The notes: a model not told the origin generated them from the sequence alone. A DNA stretch of 64,000 bases from an uncultured bacterium (GCA_949300515.1 CASGEP010000008.1:1-64000); one strand, 5' to 3'. Positions 35,857 through 44,125 are shown, numbered from the stretch's first letter. Numbers and translations: made by a program.

Positions 35857-36064
35857 TTAATCATCTAAAATCTGTACAAATACATTGTATTAAGAGTTAA
35901 ATCCGCGGGCTAGTATAATTTTTCAAAAGGCTCAAAAACATGACGGGGAGCAAATTAGCCATGAAATTACAAAACGTTACATTATGGCATGAACTTTTGG
36001 GAAAATTTGAGCTATAATTATAGAAATTGTTTTTTAATATTATTATTTGGTTGGAGGGAAAAAC
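35857..36064 (+). promoter_or_regulatory. divergent nrdJ leader region with a possible short ORF
   Basis: Two TATAAT boxes are present (35914-35919 and 36013-36018). The nearest -35-like sequence for the first is TTAAGA (35890-35895, 18 bp). An in-frame 25-codon ORF runs from ATG 35940 to a stop at 36015-36017, with AAAGG nine bases upstream. It is too short to call a gene. I see no B12-box or NrdR-type pair here. Confidence 0.3.
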
Positions 36065-38476
36065 GTGAATTCGCTTAGCGAAAGTGCAAATGCTTCGGAA
36101 TTGTCATTATCAAAAAATGCCATTAAAGTACTTGAGAGGAGATACTTAAAAAGAGATTTAAACGGGAATGTAACGGAGACTCCCGCGGATTTATTCCACA
36201 GAGTTGCGGATACAATTGCTAGCGCCGATAAAGAATTCGGTGCGAGCGAGGAAGAAATCCAAAAAACTGCCCGTGAATTTTATGAAATGATAGCAAACTG
36301 CTATTTTATGCCCAATTCCCCGACGCTTATGAATGCAGGGCGCGATTTGGGACAGTTAAGCGCCTGTTTTGTACTTCCTGTTGAGGATTCGCTTGAGGGT
36401 ATTTTTGAAACAATTAAAAACACCGCACTTATTCACAAATCAGGCGGCGGCACGGGATTTTCTTTTTCAAGATTAAGACCCAAAAACGACGTTGTACACT
36501 CGACAATGGGTGTTTCATCGGGTCCCGTTTCTTTTATGGAAGTGTTTAACGCCGCAACGGAAGCCGTTAAACAGGGCGGTACAAGGCGCGGCGCAAATAT
36601 GGGGATTTTAAGAATAGATCACCCCGATATTTTGGAATTTATTCACTGCAAAGACGATTTAACAAAGCTGAATAACTTCAACATCTCAATTGCCGTAACC
36701 GATGAATTTATGGAGGCGGTTGAGCAGAACAGGGAATTTGAACTTATTCACCCCAACACAAAACAGTGTGTTAAAAAAGTAAATGCAAGAGAAATTTTTG
36801 ACATTATCACAAAAGGCGCATGGTCATCGGGCGAACCGGGAATTATTTTCATAGACAGAATTAACAGGGACAACCCCACTCCCGCCCTTGGCGAGATTGA
36901 ATCCACAAACCCCTGCGGAGAAGTTCCGCTTTTGCCCTACGAAGCCTGCAACTTAGGCTCAATTAACCTTGCAAAAATGATTAAACAAAACCACGCAGGC
37001 GGTCTGGATGTTGATTGGAGCAAGCTTGCAAACGTTACAAGAAAAGCAATCCACTTCCTTGATAACGTAATTGTGGTAAACAACTACCCTCTGCCTCAGA
37101 TTGCGCAAATGGTAGGTAATATAAGAAAAATCGGGCTTGGTGTTATGGGTCTTGCAGATATGCTGATGAAGCTCGGCATTCCCTACAACTCCGAAGAAGG
37201 CTGCTCTTTGGGCGCTAAAGTGATGGAATTTATAGATTACCACTCTAAAGCTCAAAGTATAAATTTAAGCGAACAAAGAGGCAAATTTAAAGGTTTTGAC
37301 GAAAGCGTTTACGCGCGTCCCAATTACCTTTATGACAAATACAAAGGCAAAAGCGCAGGCGTTATTATTGATGAGATGTGGGCAGATTTGGACAACAGAA
37401 TTGCAAAATCAGGTATCAGAAATGCAACTACAACCTGCATTGCACCCACGGGTACAATCTCTATGATAGCAGGCGCCTCGGGCGGTATTGAGCCTCTGTT
37501 CGGACTTGTTTTCAAACGCAATATCATGGACGGCACTATTTTGCTTGAGGTGAACCCGATATTTGAAAACTACGCAAAAGAACACGGATTTTACAGCGAT
37601 GAGCTGATGGAAGAAATTGCAAAAACAGGCTCTATTGCCCATATAGACGGAATTGACGAACAAACAAAAAGAATTTTTGCAACCGCACACGATGTTTCGC
37701 CCGAAGCTCATATTATGATGCAGGCGGCTTTCCAGCTTCACACGGATAACGCCGTTTCAAAAACGATTAACTTTGTTGAAAGCGCGACTGTCGAGGACGT
37801 TGCAAAAGCTTATATACTGGGCTATAAAGCGGGTCTTAAAGGTTTGACCGTCTACCGTAATAACTCAAGATGGTCACAACCCATGGTTGTAGATAAAGTA
37901 AAAACAAAAGAAGAAAAACAAGCCGAAATGACCGCGCAAGCCGGTGCTCAAAGCACTACGGAAGCGGCAGCCGGTGTGGTTAATGACGGCGGCGTTGAGC
38001 CGACGGAATGGAACACTACGCAAGCGTCAGCCGGTGCTCAAAGCACTACGGAAGCGGCAGCCGGTGCTAAAGGGGCAAGCGGTGAGCTTGACCCGAGCAC
38101 TACGGAAGCGGCAGCCGGTGCTCCCAATGGCGGCGGCGTTGAACAGGCACAATGGAATGCTACCGCGCAAGCCGGTGCGATAAGCACTACGGAAGCGGCA
38201 GCCGACAGCGCAAACACTTCAACATCTGCAAACGGCGAGCCTGAATTTGGCGGCGGTTATTTGGCTGCAGACACTTCACATGCCTCTTTTAACAATTCCA
38301 ACGAAGGTGTGAGTATACCTTTTGAGGAACATAAAAAAGTGGAAACTATAGGGGAGAGAGTGGATGAAAACGGTACAACCCTTAAAACCGTTGTATGTCC
38401 CGAATGCGGCAACTCAATAGAAATGGCGGAAGGCTGTTTTATCTGCCTTAACTGCGGATACTCGGGTTGCAGCTAA
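36065..38476 (+). CDS. nrdJ: B12-dependent (class II) ribonucleotide reductase with inserted repeat linker
   Basis: About 803 residues. It reduces ribonucleotides to deoxyribonucleotides with adenosylcobalamin, so it needs no oxygen. The start is GTG 36065, set by GGAGGG six bases upstream; the frame is open from 36047. Motifs: LSACFV (Cys near 101), the loop STNPCGEVPLLPYEACNLGS (Cys near 284 plus a nearby Glu), TTCIAPTGTISMIAG, and a C-terminal zinc-ribbon-like CPECGN/CFICLNCGYSGCS, the usual redox tail. Between core and tail (about 622-750) lies a low-complexity stretch of STTEAAAG units encoded by a GC-rich modular repeat that also exists as noncoding DNA downstream. A flexible tether for the Cys tail is a plausible use. 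Confidence 0.95.
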   Translation: MNSLSESANASELSLSKNAIKVLERRYLKRDLNGNVTETPADLFHRVADTIASADKEFGASEEEIQKTAREFYEMIANCYFMPNSPTLMNAGRDLGQLSACFVLPVEDSLEGIFETIKNTALIHKSGGGTGFSFSRLRPKNDVVHSTMGVSSGPVSFMEVFNAATEAVKQGGTRRGANMGILRIDHPDILEFIHCKDDLTKLNNFNISIAVTDEFMEAVEQNREFELIHPNTKQCVKKVNAREIFDIITKGAWSSGEPGIIFIDRINRDNPTPALGEIESTNPCGEVPLLPYEACNLGSINLAKMIKQNHAGGLDVDWSKLANVTRKAIHFLDNVIVVNNYPLPQIAQMVGNIRKIGLGVMGLADMLMKLGIPYNSEEGCSLGAKVMEFIDYHSKAQSINLSEQRGKFKGFDESVYARPNYLYDKYKGKSAGVIIDEMWADLDNRIAKSGIRNATTTCIAPTGTISMIAGASGGIEPLFGLVFKRNIMDGTILLEVNPIFENYAKEHGFYSDELMEEIAKTGSIAHIDGIDEQTKRIFATAHDVSPEAHIMMQAAFQLHTDNAVSKTINFVESATVEDVAKAYILGYKAGLKGLTVYRNNSRWSQPMVVDKVKTKEEKQAEMTAQAGAQSTTEAAAGVVNDGGVEPTEWNTTQASAGAQSTTEAAAGAKGASGELDPSTTEAAAGAPNGGGVEQAQWNATAQAGAISTTEAAADSANTSTSANGEPEFGGGYLAADTSHASFNNSNEGVSIPFEEHKKVETIGERVDENGTTLKTVVCPECGNSIEMAEGCFICLNCGYSGCS
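37930..38204 (+). repeat. modular GC-rich repeat array inside nrdJ
   Basis: Six or seven units of about 23 bp (CACTACGGAAG...GCCGGTG) are separated by spacers of four types: CTCAAAG (37947-37953, 38037-38043), a 37-39-bp GGCGGCGTTGA type (37977-38013, 38121-38159), a 31-bp GGGGCAAGC/GCTTGACCC hairpin (38067-38097), and CGATAAG (38178-38184). Full units start at 37954, 38014, 38044, 38098 and 38185, with truncated units ending at 37946 and 38177. A full unit has 16 G/C in 23 bases, far above the surrounding DNA. The whole is in frame with nrdJ. Confidence 0.9.
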
Positions 38477-38486
38477 AAAACTTTTT

Positions 38487-38517
38487 AAGGCGGCGGCTTG
38501 CCGCCTTATTTAGGTTT
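38487..38517 (+). terminator. terminator of nrdJ
   Basis: AAGGCGGC (38487-38494) pairs with GCCGCCTT (38500-38507) around a 5-nt loop. The trailing T tract is interrupted (ATTTAGGTTTTT). Confidence 0.75.
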
Positions 38518-38535
38518 TTAAATTAAAATAAAAAT

Positions 38536-39261
38536 ATGCGCAAACTTTTTAACAGTTTAAAAATGAAATATGACTCACTTTTGTTTCGGCGCCTGAGCGG
38601 GGCAAAAATTTCGCTTCGGGATTTTAAGATAAAAATCGAAACAAAATGTCTTGTATTATCCCCCTATCCTGCCTCTGAAACAATCGGCATGGGCGGGCTT
38701 ATTGCCCAGTACCCGAAAAATTTTGAGGTCTTATGCCTTACAAACGGCTCATCTTTAATTAAAAATGTCAGCAGAATTGAAGCAATAAACATTAAAAGGG
38801 AGCAGTTTTACGAGGTTATGAAGCTTGCGCGCGTAAGGGGCTGTAAAATTTTTGATATAAACACGGGCGAGCTTAAGGACGAGTATAAAAAATTCTCTAA
38901 AATAGATATAAGTGAGGCTGATTTTATTTTTATACCAAATCCCTTCAGCTGTGAGGCGGATACTTTAGCCCTTGTCGAGCATTTCAGAAAAATTTTAAAA
39001 ACCAAAGAATATAAAAAAACTCTGCAAATATTCTTTTATGAAGATAAAACAACCCTCTCAAGCATTGACTGCTACGCAAATATAACAAATATCACATCCG
39101 TTAAAAAAGAAATGCTTGAAAAATATTATCCGAACAACGAAAGACTCATAAGCGCGGTTATGGGGCTTAATAAATTCCGCGCGCTCGAGCTGAATGCAGA
39201 TTATGCCGAGTGTTTCTGCAGTTTTTATGCAAAGGATTTTCTGGATTTTCCTCTCGGTTAA
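38536..39261 (+). CDS. degenerate PIG-L/LmbE-like protein
   Basis: A 241-residue protein whose core CLVLSPYPASETIGMGGLIA...CLTNG (about 34-73) matches the PIG-L (LmbE-like) N-acetylglucosaminyl deacetylase fold opening, normally VLVIxPHPDDExLGxGG. The zinc-ligand residues of PHPDDE are altered to PYPASE, and no clear HxxH pair follows, so the usual zinc site appears lost and the protein is probably not a classical deacetylase. The middle (about 125-160) has IPNPFSCEADTLALVEHF where the family's second motif would lie. It has its own short space after the nrdJ terminator. Confidence 0.6.
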   Translation: MRKLFNSLKMKYDSLLFRRLSGAKISLRDFKIKIETKCLVLSPYPASETIGMGGLIAQYPKNFEVLCLTNGSSLIKNVSRIEAINIKREQFYEVMKLARVRGCKIFDINTGELKDEYKKFSKIDISEADFIFIPNPFSCEADTLALVEHFRKILKTKEYKKTLQIFFYEDKTTLSSIDCYANITNITSVKKEMLEKYYPNNERLISAVMGLNKFRALELNADYAECFCSFYAKDFLDFPLG

Positions 39262-39275
39262 AACCAAATGGATAA

Positions 39276-39303
39276 TTGTCTTGCAAGCTTTTTGTTGTAT
39301 AAT
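39276..39303 (+). promoter_or_regulatory. rubredoxin promoter
   Basis: TTGTCT (39276-39281) and TATAAT (39298-39303) are 16 bp apart. AAAGGAG sits before the ATG at 39331. Confidence 0.7.
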
Positions 39304-39330
39304 CTTAATGTTAAACAAAGGAGAAAAACT

Positions 39331-39489
39331 ATGGACAAATACGTATGCTCAGTTTGCGGCTGGGTTTATGACCCTCAGGCAGGCGACCCCGCTAATGACA
39401 TTGCCCCGGGTACTTCTTTTGAAAATTTGCCGGATGACTTTTTGTGTCCTATCTGCGGCGTAGGTAAAGACCAATTCACAAAAGAATAA
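39331..39489 (+). CDS. rubredoxin
   Basis: A 52-residue electron carrier. The iron is bound by C6-C9 (CSVCGW) and C39-C42 (CPICG), with the typical [12 protein letters not shown] opening and [14 protein letters not shown]. The frame is open earlier (39268), but AAAGGAG lies seven bases before ATG 39331 and the rubredoxin fold starts there. It likely passes electrons to the flavodiiron protein 345 bp downstream. The intervening space holds the noncoding copy of the nrdJ repeat. Confidence 0.96.
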   Translation: MDKYVCSVCGWVYDPQAGDPANDIAPGTSFENLPDDFLCPICGVGKDQFTKE

Positions 39490-39650
39490 CGCAGCGTAAG
39501 CCGGTGTTCCCAATGACGGCGGCGTTGAGCCGGCGGAATGGAACACTACGGAAAGCGTAAGCCGGTGCTAAAGGGGCAAGCGGTGAGCTTGACCCAAGCA
39601 CTACGGAAAGCGTAAGCCGGTGCGATGAGCACTACGTAAGCGTGAACTTG
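39488..39650 (+). repeat. noncoding copy of the nrdJ modular repeat
   Basis: Four units end or start at 39506, 39544-39567, 39599-39622 and 39630-39650, with the same three spacer types in the same order as the later part of the nrdJ array: the GGCGGCGTTGA spacer (39507-39543), the GGGGCAAGC hairpin spacer (39568-39598) and CGATGAG (39623-39629). Units are 24 bp and read GCGTAAGCC where nrdJ has GCGGCAGCC, so they contain TAA and break frame. Confidence 0.9.
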
Positions 39651-39834
39651 CACTCTAAGCACTGCGATTATGGCAGATAAGAAGATAAAAGCAAAACCAA
39701 ACAATCGGCACCGCATTTCAGGCGGCATTTTGCCGCTTTAACCGTCGCGGTTAGCGCTGGCGGAGTTTTGTGCAAATTTTTATAATTAGTTATATACAGT
39801 TAGAAATAAAATATTAATAAAAAGGGATAAAATT
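39651..39834 (+). promoter_or_regulatory. spacer and candidate promoter before the flavodiiron gene
   Basis: GCGGCA/TGCCGC arms near 39722-39736 and AACCG/CGGTT near 39739-39751 form two small hairpins. TTGTGC (39768-39773) and TATATA (39791-39796), 17 bp apart, could be the promoter. AAAGGG precedes ATG 39835. No gene is seen. Confidence 0.4.
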
Positions 39835-41016
39835 ATGAAACTGATTAAGAATGGCGTATACTACTGCGGAGTAGAGGACTTTGGAAGAAAAATTTTTGAC
39901 CAGCTCATACCTCTGCCGCATGGAACAACATATAATTCATATTTTATTGAAGGAAGTAAAAAGAGAGCTTTAATTGACACGTCTTACTCTAAAACAATAA
40001 AAGAATTTATTGAAAATTTAAACGGTAAAGGCGAGTTTATAGATTATATAATCGCAAATCACGCCGAAGGCGACCACTCGGAGGCTCTTGTTAAAGTTCT
40101 TCAGTTAAATCCGAATGCAAAAGTTGTCACAAATAAAAAGTGCATGGATTTGTTGATTGACCAATACGCAATTCCTGAAAATAAATTTCAGATTATTAAC
40201 GACGGCGATGAAATTTCCCTTGGAAACAAAACTCTGAGATTTCATCTTGCCCCTTGGGTACATTGGCCCGATACAATGTTTACACACCTTGTTGAAGATA
40301 ACATTTTGTTCACCTGCGACTTTTTGGGTGCACACATTACCTACAACCAAGGACAATTTTACGCACAGGAAACTCAAGAGTATTTACTCAGCGCTAAAAG
40401 GTACTATGCTGAAATTATGATGCCTTTCAGACCACACTGCAAAAAATATCTTGATAAAATAAAAGAAATTAATCCCTCAATGATTTGCCCCTCTCATGGC
40501 GGAGTGTATAAAAACCCTGATTTTATACTTGACGCGTATTATGAGTGGACGGCAGATACACCAAAAAACAAAGTTGTAATACCTTTTGTTTCAATGTATC
40601 AAAACACTGAGCGCATGGTGGACAGATTAGCCGAAAAACTCAGGGAAGAAGGGGTTGAAGTACACAAGTTTGATTTAATATCCGATGACATTGGCGACTT
40701 GGCGGTTGAATTGGTTGACGCCGCAACAGTTGTCTTTGGTGCGTCCATGGTTCTTGCAATGCCTCATCCTTACGCATTTTTTGGAGTTTATTTAACAAAT
40801 GCGCTAAGACCAAACGTAAAATTTATGTCAATTCTCGGCTCATACGGCTGGGGCGGCAATTTAGTAGGCAAAATTGAAGAAAACACAAATCTTCTGCAAG
40901 CACAAAAGCTTGACTATATAACGGTTAAAGGCAGAGCAAAACAGGAAGATTTAGAGCGTATTGACGCCTTGGCGCACACTATAGCTCAAAAACACAAAGA
41001 AATAGGCGCAAAATAA
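39835..41016 (+). CDS. flavodiiron protein (FprA-type A-class flavoprotein)
   Basis: A 393-residue soluble enzyme that reduces oxygen to water (or NO to nitrous oxide) with electrons from rubredoxin. The beta-lactamase-like diiron domain (about 1-245) has HAEGDH (H76, E78, D80, H81), H143, D162 in CDFLGAH, and H221 in CPSHGGV, a full ligand set. The C-terminal flavodoxin domain (about 255-393) has FVSMYQNTERMV (FMN phosphate loop) and LGSYGWGG. The start follows AAAGGGATAAAATT. It lies one base before the PF06838 gene and shares its transcript. With rubredoxin it forms an oxygen-defence cluster. Confidence 0.94.
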   Translation: MKLIKNGVYYCGVEDFGRKIFDQLIPLPHGTTYNSYFIEGSKKRALIDTSYSKTIKEFIENLNGKGEFIDYIIANHAEGDHSEALVKVLQLNPNAKVVTNKKCMDLLIDQYAIPENKFQIINDGDEISLGNKTLRFHLAPWVHWPDTMFTHLVEDNILFTCDFLGAHITYNQGQFYAQETQEYLLSAKRYYAEIMMPFRPHCKKYLDKIKEINPSMICPSHGGVYKNPDFILDAYYEWTADTPKNKVVIPFVSMYQNTERMVDRLAEKLREEGVEVHKFDLISDDIGDLAVELVDAATVVFGASMVLAMPHPYAFFGVYLTNALRPNVKFMSILGSYGWGGNLVGKIEENTNLLQAQKLDYITVKGRAKQEDLERIDALAHTIAQKHKEIGAK

Positions 41017-41017
41017 G

Positions 41018-42271
41018 ATGAAAAAACTGAAACTGCCACCTGCACAAATTATTGAAGAAGCACAAAAAGAAGTAACAAAATATTTTGAGAAAATAGATAA
41101 AATTCGCGATTTTAACCAAGAAAAAGTCTTGCGTGCTTTTCAAAAAAATAAAATCGGCGAAGAACATTTCTACACCGTTACCGGCTACGGGCATGACGAT
41201 ATGGGCAGAGAAGCTCTTGACAATGTTTTTGCGGATGTTTTCAAGGCTCAAAAAGCAATTGTGCGCCCGCACTTTGTGTCAGGGACTCATACCTTGGCTT
41301 GCGTGCTTTTTGGTATTTTGAGATATCAAGATACCCTTATGTCTGTTGCAGGAAAGCCATACGATACGCTGGATGAGATAATCGGACATTCAAGAGAAGG
41401 CGATTACCCGCAATGTTCGCTAAAGGGTCATGGGGTTGACTACATTGAAGTACCCTTAATTGACGACACTCTTGTTGACTTTGGCGCAATTTCAAGAAGA
41501 ATAACACCTAATACAAAAATGGCGCTAATTCAGCGCTCGCGCGGCTACAGCCTCAGACACTCAATTTCAATAGATGAAATAGAGCAAATTGTATTAACAA
41601 TTAAAGAAAAAAACCCTAGTACAATCTGCTTTGTAGATAACTGCTACGGTGAGTTTGTAGAGGACAGAGAACCGCTTGAAGTAGGCGCAGACATTATTGC
41701 AGGAAGTTTAATCAAAAACCCCGGCGGTGGAATTGTTGAGGCGGGCGGCTATATTGCAGGCAGGGCAGATTTGGTTGAAATGTGCGCAAATCGCTTAACT
41801 GCACCGGGGATAGGCACCCAAGGCGGCGCAATGTTCAACCAGACACGCGTTATGCTGCAAGGCTTTTTTATGGCGCCATCGGTAGTATCTGAAGCACACA
41901 AAGGCGCAAGACTTGCCGCAAAGGTCTTTGAAACAATAGGCTTTAAAACACATCCACGCTCAAGAGAAGATAGGACGGACTTAATTCAAACAATAAAATT
42001 TGAAAACCCCCAAGCTCAAGCAGCATTTTGCAGAGCATTGCAGAAATACTCTCCTGTTGAAAGCTACCTGACACCCATTCCTGACGGAGTCCCGGGGTAT
42101 GAAGATAAGCTCATTATGGCAGGAGGAAGTTTTATTGAAGGCTCTACTCTTGAGCTTTCGGCAGATGGCCCTGTGCGTCCGCCTTATGCCGTTTATATGC
42201 AAGGCGGTCTGAATTACGCCCATGTTAAAATTGCGCTAAAAGGTATTCTTGAAGAATTGAGCGAAATTTAA
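41018..42271 (+). CDS. methionine gamma-lyase-family PLP protein (aluminium-resistance family)
   Basis: A 417-residue fold-type I PLP enzyme of the PF06838 family. Visible marks are YGHDDMGREALDNVFADVF (about 58-76), RPHFVSGTHTL (cofactor region), and GSLIKNPGGGIVEAGGYIAG, whose Lys is the likely PLP lysine. The family name rests on an old aluminium-resistance observation, and the reaction is often guessed to be C-S lyase. Its one-base spacing after the flavodiiron gene suggests an oxidative or sulfur-stress role, an inference. Its stop overlaps the convergent radA stop. Confidence 0.9.
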   Translation: MKKLKLPPAQIIEEAQKEVTKYFEKIDKIRDFNQEKVLRAFQKNKIGEEHFYTVTGYGHDDMGREALDNVFADVFKAQKAIVRPHFVSGTHTLACVLFGILRYQDTLMSVAGKPYDTLDEIIGHSREGDYPQCSLKGHGVDYIEVPLIDDTLVDFGAISRRITPNTKMALIQRSRGYSLRHSISIDEIEQIVLTIKEKNPSTICFVDNCYGEFVEDREPLEVGADIIAGSLIKNPGGGIVEAGGYIAGRADLVEMCANRLTAPGIGTQGGAMFNQTRVMLQGFFMAPSVVSEAHKGARLAAKVFETIGFKTHPRSREDRTDLIQTIKFENPQAQAAFCRALQKYSPVESYLTPIPDGVPGYEDKLIMAGGSFIEGSTLELSADGPVRPPYAVYMQGGLNYAHVKIALKGILEELSEI

Positions 42272-43671
42272 TTTTGCCCGAAGGCTTGAACAATTGCATC
42301 TGTAAGCTTTGATACCTGAATTACCTTAATATCAAGCTTACTGATTTTTTGGGAAATATTTTTGTTAACACAGGGAATTATTGCACACTCAAAACCAAGC
42401 TTTTGCGCCTCTTTTAAACGCTTTTCAAGGTTATCGACCGCGCGAATTTCACCTGATAAACCAAGTTCGCCAATAATTACGGTTTTATCCCTCAAAGGAA
42501 TATCACGAGCACAACTTAAAACCGCAAGTGCCACGCCTAAATCGGCAGCAGGCTCAATAATATCAATACCCCCGATTACATTTATATAAACATCCTGTTT
42601 TGAAAGGTTAAGTCCAACTCTTTTTTCAAGAACCGCAAGGATTTGCAATAACCTGTTGTATTCAATTCCCCTTGCAACGCGTCTTGGGTTTGGGTATGGC
42701 GTAGAGCCTGTTAACGATTGAATTTCAAGCAATAAAACTCTTGTGCCTTCAAGCGTTGCAATAACGCTGCAGCCGCAGTTTACACTCTCGGAAGGATTTA
42801 AAAATAACTCTGAAGGGTTTAAAACCTCGCTCAAGCCGTCATCTTCCATATTAAAAACCCCAACCTCGGAAGTTGTACCGAAACGATTTTTAATTGAGCG
42901 CAAAATTCGATAACTTTTGTACCTGTCCCCTTCAAAATTTATAACACAATCAACCATATGCTCCAAAACCTTTGGACCTGCTATATTTCCCTCTTTTGTA
43001 ACATGACCGATTATGACCGTTGTTATATTTTTTTGTTTTGCAATGTGCATTAAAATATTTGTACACTCGCGAATTTGAGAAACGGATCCTGATGAGGATG
43101 TAATTTGAGAAGAAAAAACAGCCTGAATAGAGTCAACAACCAGAAACTCAGGCTTAATTTCATCAATTTGTTTAATAACTTCCTCAAGGCAATTTTGATT
43201 TGTAACATATAAACAATCGCTGTTTACACCAAGCCTCAATGCGCGCAATTTGACCTGCTCGGGCGATTCTTCCGCACAAATGTAGAGGGCACAAACAGGA
43301 TTTTTATTTATATCTTTTGAACATAAATTTTTGCAAGTCTGCAAAATAAGGGTAGATTTACCAATACCCGGATCACCCGCCAAAAGTACAAGTGAACCTG
43401 CCACAAAACCGCCGCCCAAGACCCTGTCCAGCTCTTGCATATTTGTTTTAAGGCGGATTTTCTCGTCATTTTTAATGTCATTAATTTTTTGTGCACGAAG
43501 CTCAGAGTTCAAAACAAGACTTGGCGCGCTGTTTGACTTTAATTGCGGGGTATCTTGCACACTCTCCTCACAAAATGTTGCAAAATTACCGCAATCAGGA
43601 CATCTGCCAAGGTAGGAAAAACTCTCATACCCGCAAGATTGACACACCCATTTTGTTTTTACTTTTGCCAT
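42268..43671 (-). CDS. radA: DNA repair protein RadA
   Basis: A 467-residue RecA-like helicase that promotes branch migration in recombination. An N-terminal zinc finger (CQSCGYESFSYLGRCPDCGNF) precedes the Walker A GDPGIGKST (about 99-107), the RadA-specific KNRFGTTSEVGVF (about 259-271), and a Lon-protease-like C-terminal domain (about 310-460). No Shine-Dalgarno; TTGAAG (43701-43706) and TAAAAT (43678-43683) are 17 bp apart, with the -10 six bases before the ATG, so the transcript may start at the A of ATG. Confidence 0.96.
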   Translation of the reverse strand: MAKVKTKWVCQSCGYESFSYLGRCPDCGNFATFCEESVQDTPQLKSNSAPSLVLNSELRAQKINDIKNDEKIRLKTNMQELDRVLGGGFVAGSLVLLAGDPGIGKSTLILQTCKNLCSKDINKNPVCALYICAEESPEQVKLRALRLGVNSDCLYVTNQNCLEEVIKQIDEIKPEFLVVDSIQAVFSSQITSSSGSVSQIRECTNILMHIAKQKNITTVIIGHVTKEGNIAGPKVLEHMVDCVINFEGDRYKSYRILRSIKNRFGTTSEVGVFNMEDDGLSEVLNPSELFLNPSESVNCGCSVIATLEGTRVLLLEIQSLTGSTPYPNPRRVARGIEYNRLLQILAVLEKRVGLNLSKQDVYINVIGGIDIIEPAADLGVALAVLSCARDIPLRDKTVIIGELGLSGEIRAVDNLEKRLKEAQKLGFECAIIPCVNKNISQKISKLDIKVIQVSKLTDAIVQAFGQN

Positions 43672-43677
43672 ATAACT

Positions 43678-43706
43678 ATTTTAATCATCTGAAATTAATT
43701 CTTCAA
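43678..43706 (-). promoter_or_regulatory. radA promoter, predicted leaderless
   Basis: Reverse-strand TTGAAG (43701-43706), 17 bp spacer, TAAAAT (43678-43683), then six bases to the ATG (43671). Confidence 0.55.
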
Positions 43707-43740
43707 CAGATTTGTTTACTATTTTGCAAATTTTAGGGCA

Positions 43741-44110
43741 ATAATTAAAGATAAGCTGTGTTTACCAGGCTCAACATTACTAATGTAGGCTTGAGATTTA
43801 TTTTGTTTAACATGTGACATAGATGCCAAAACAAGTTCTGCATGACAATGGAGTTGACAATTACCAGATATTGAGATAGTGACAAAATAAATTCAGCATG
43901 AGGGGGTTTTGTAATAGTGTAAGATGCCAAAATAAGTTCGGCATGACGGACTTTTTGTTACCCTGATAAGCCCCGCAACACTGAATGACCCTATCACCCT
44001 GAATGACCCGCCCTGTCACGCTGAATTTATTTGACTGCTTTTCTTGACGAAAGCGAAGCTGAGTCATAGAAAATGTCCCTACTCGGCAGGGTCTTATAAA
44101 TTTTGCTTAC
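43741..44110. repeat. intergenic island of TCATSCTGAA-type repeats
   Basis: No gene is seen in the 450 bp between radA and the flagellin terminator. Three reverse-oriented copies (43822-43846, 43879-43901, 43923-43947) share the shape GATGCCAAAA...GTTCGGCATGAC or its close variants. Near 43985-44020 the tandem series CACTGAATGACCC, CACCCTGAATGACCC, CACGCTGAA follows. A forward copy lies at 44015-44035. Confidence 0.7.
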
Positions 44111-44125
44111 GCTGCGCTCGCAAAC

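Noticed and set aside
35857-36064. Cobalamin riboswitch before nrdJ
   Set aside because: A B12-dependent enzyme made this worth checking, but no B12-box-like consensus or long structured leader is visible in 208 bp.
37930-38204. CRISPR array at the nrdJ repeats
   Set aside because: Repeats are in a coding frame, spacers recur and differ in length (7 to 39 bp), and no cas genes are near. Direct repeats of CRISPR have unique spacers of similar size.
39546-39728. A 60-residue reverse-strand ORF across the noncoding repeat
   Set aside because: It is GC-rich repeat translation with no ribosome binding site and no family resemblance.
43741-44110. Transposon remnant
   Set aside because: Copies are short and palindromic with no transposase trace or flanking duplication seen, so I kept them as an unclassified repeat.
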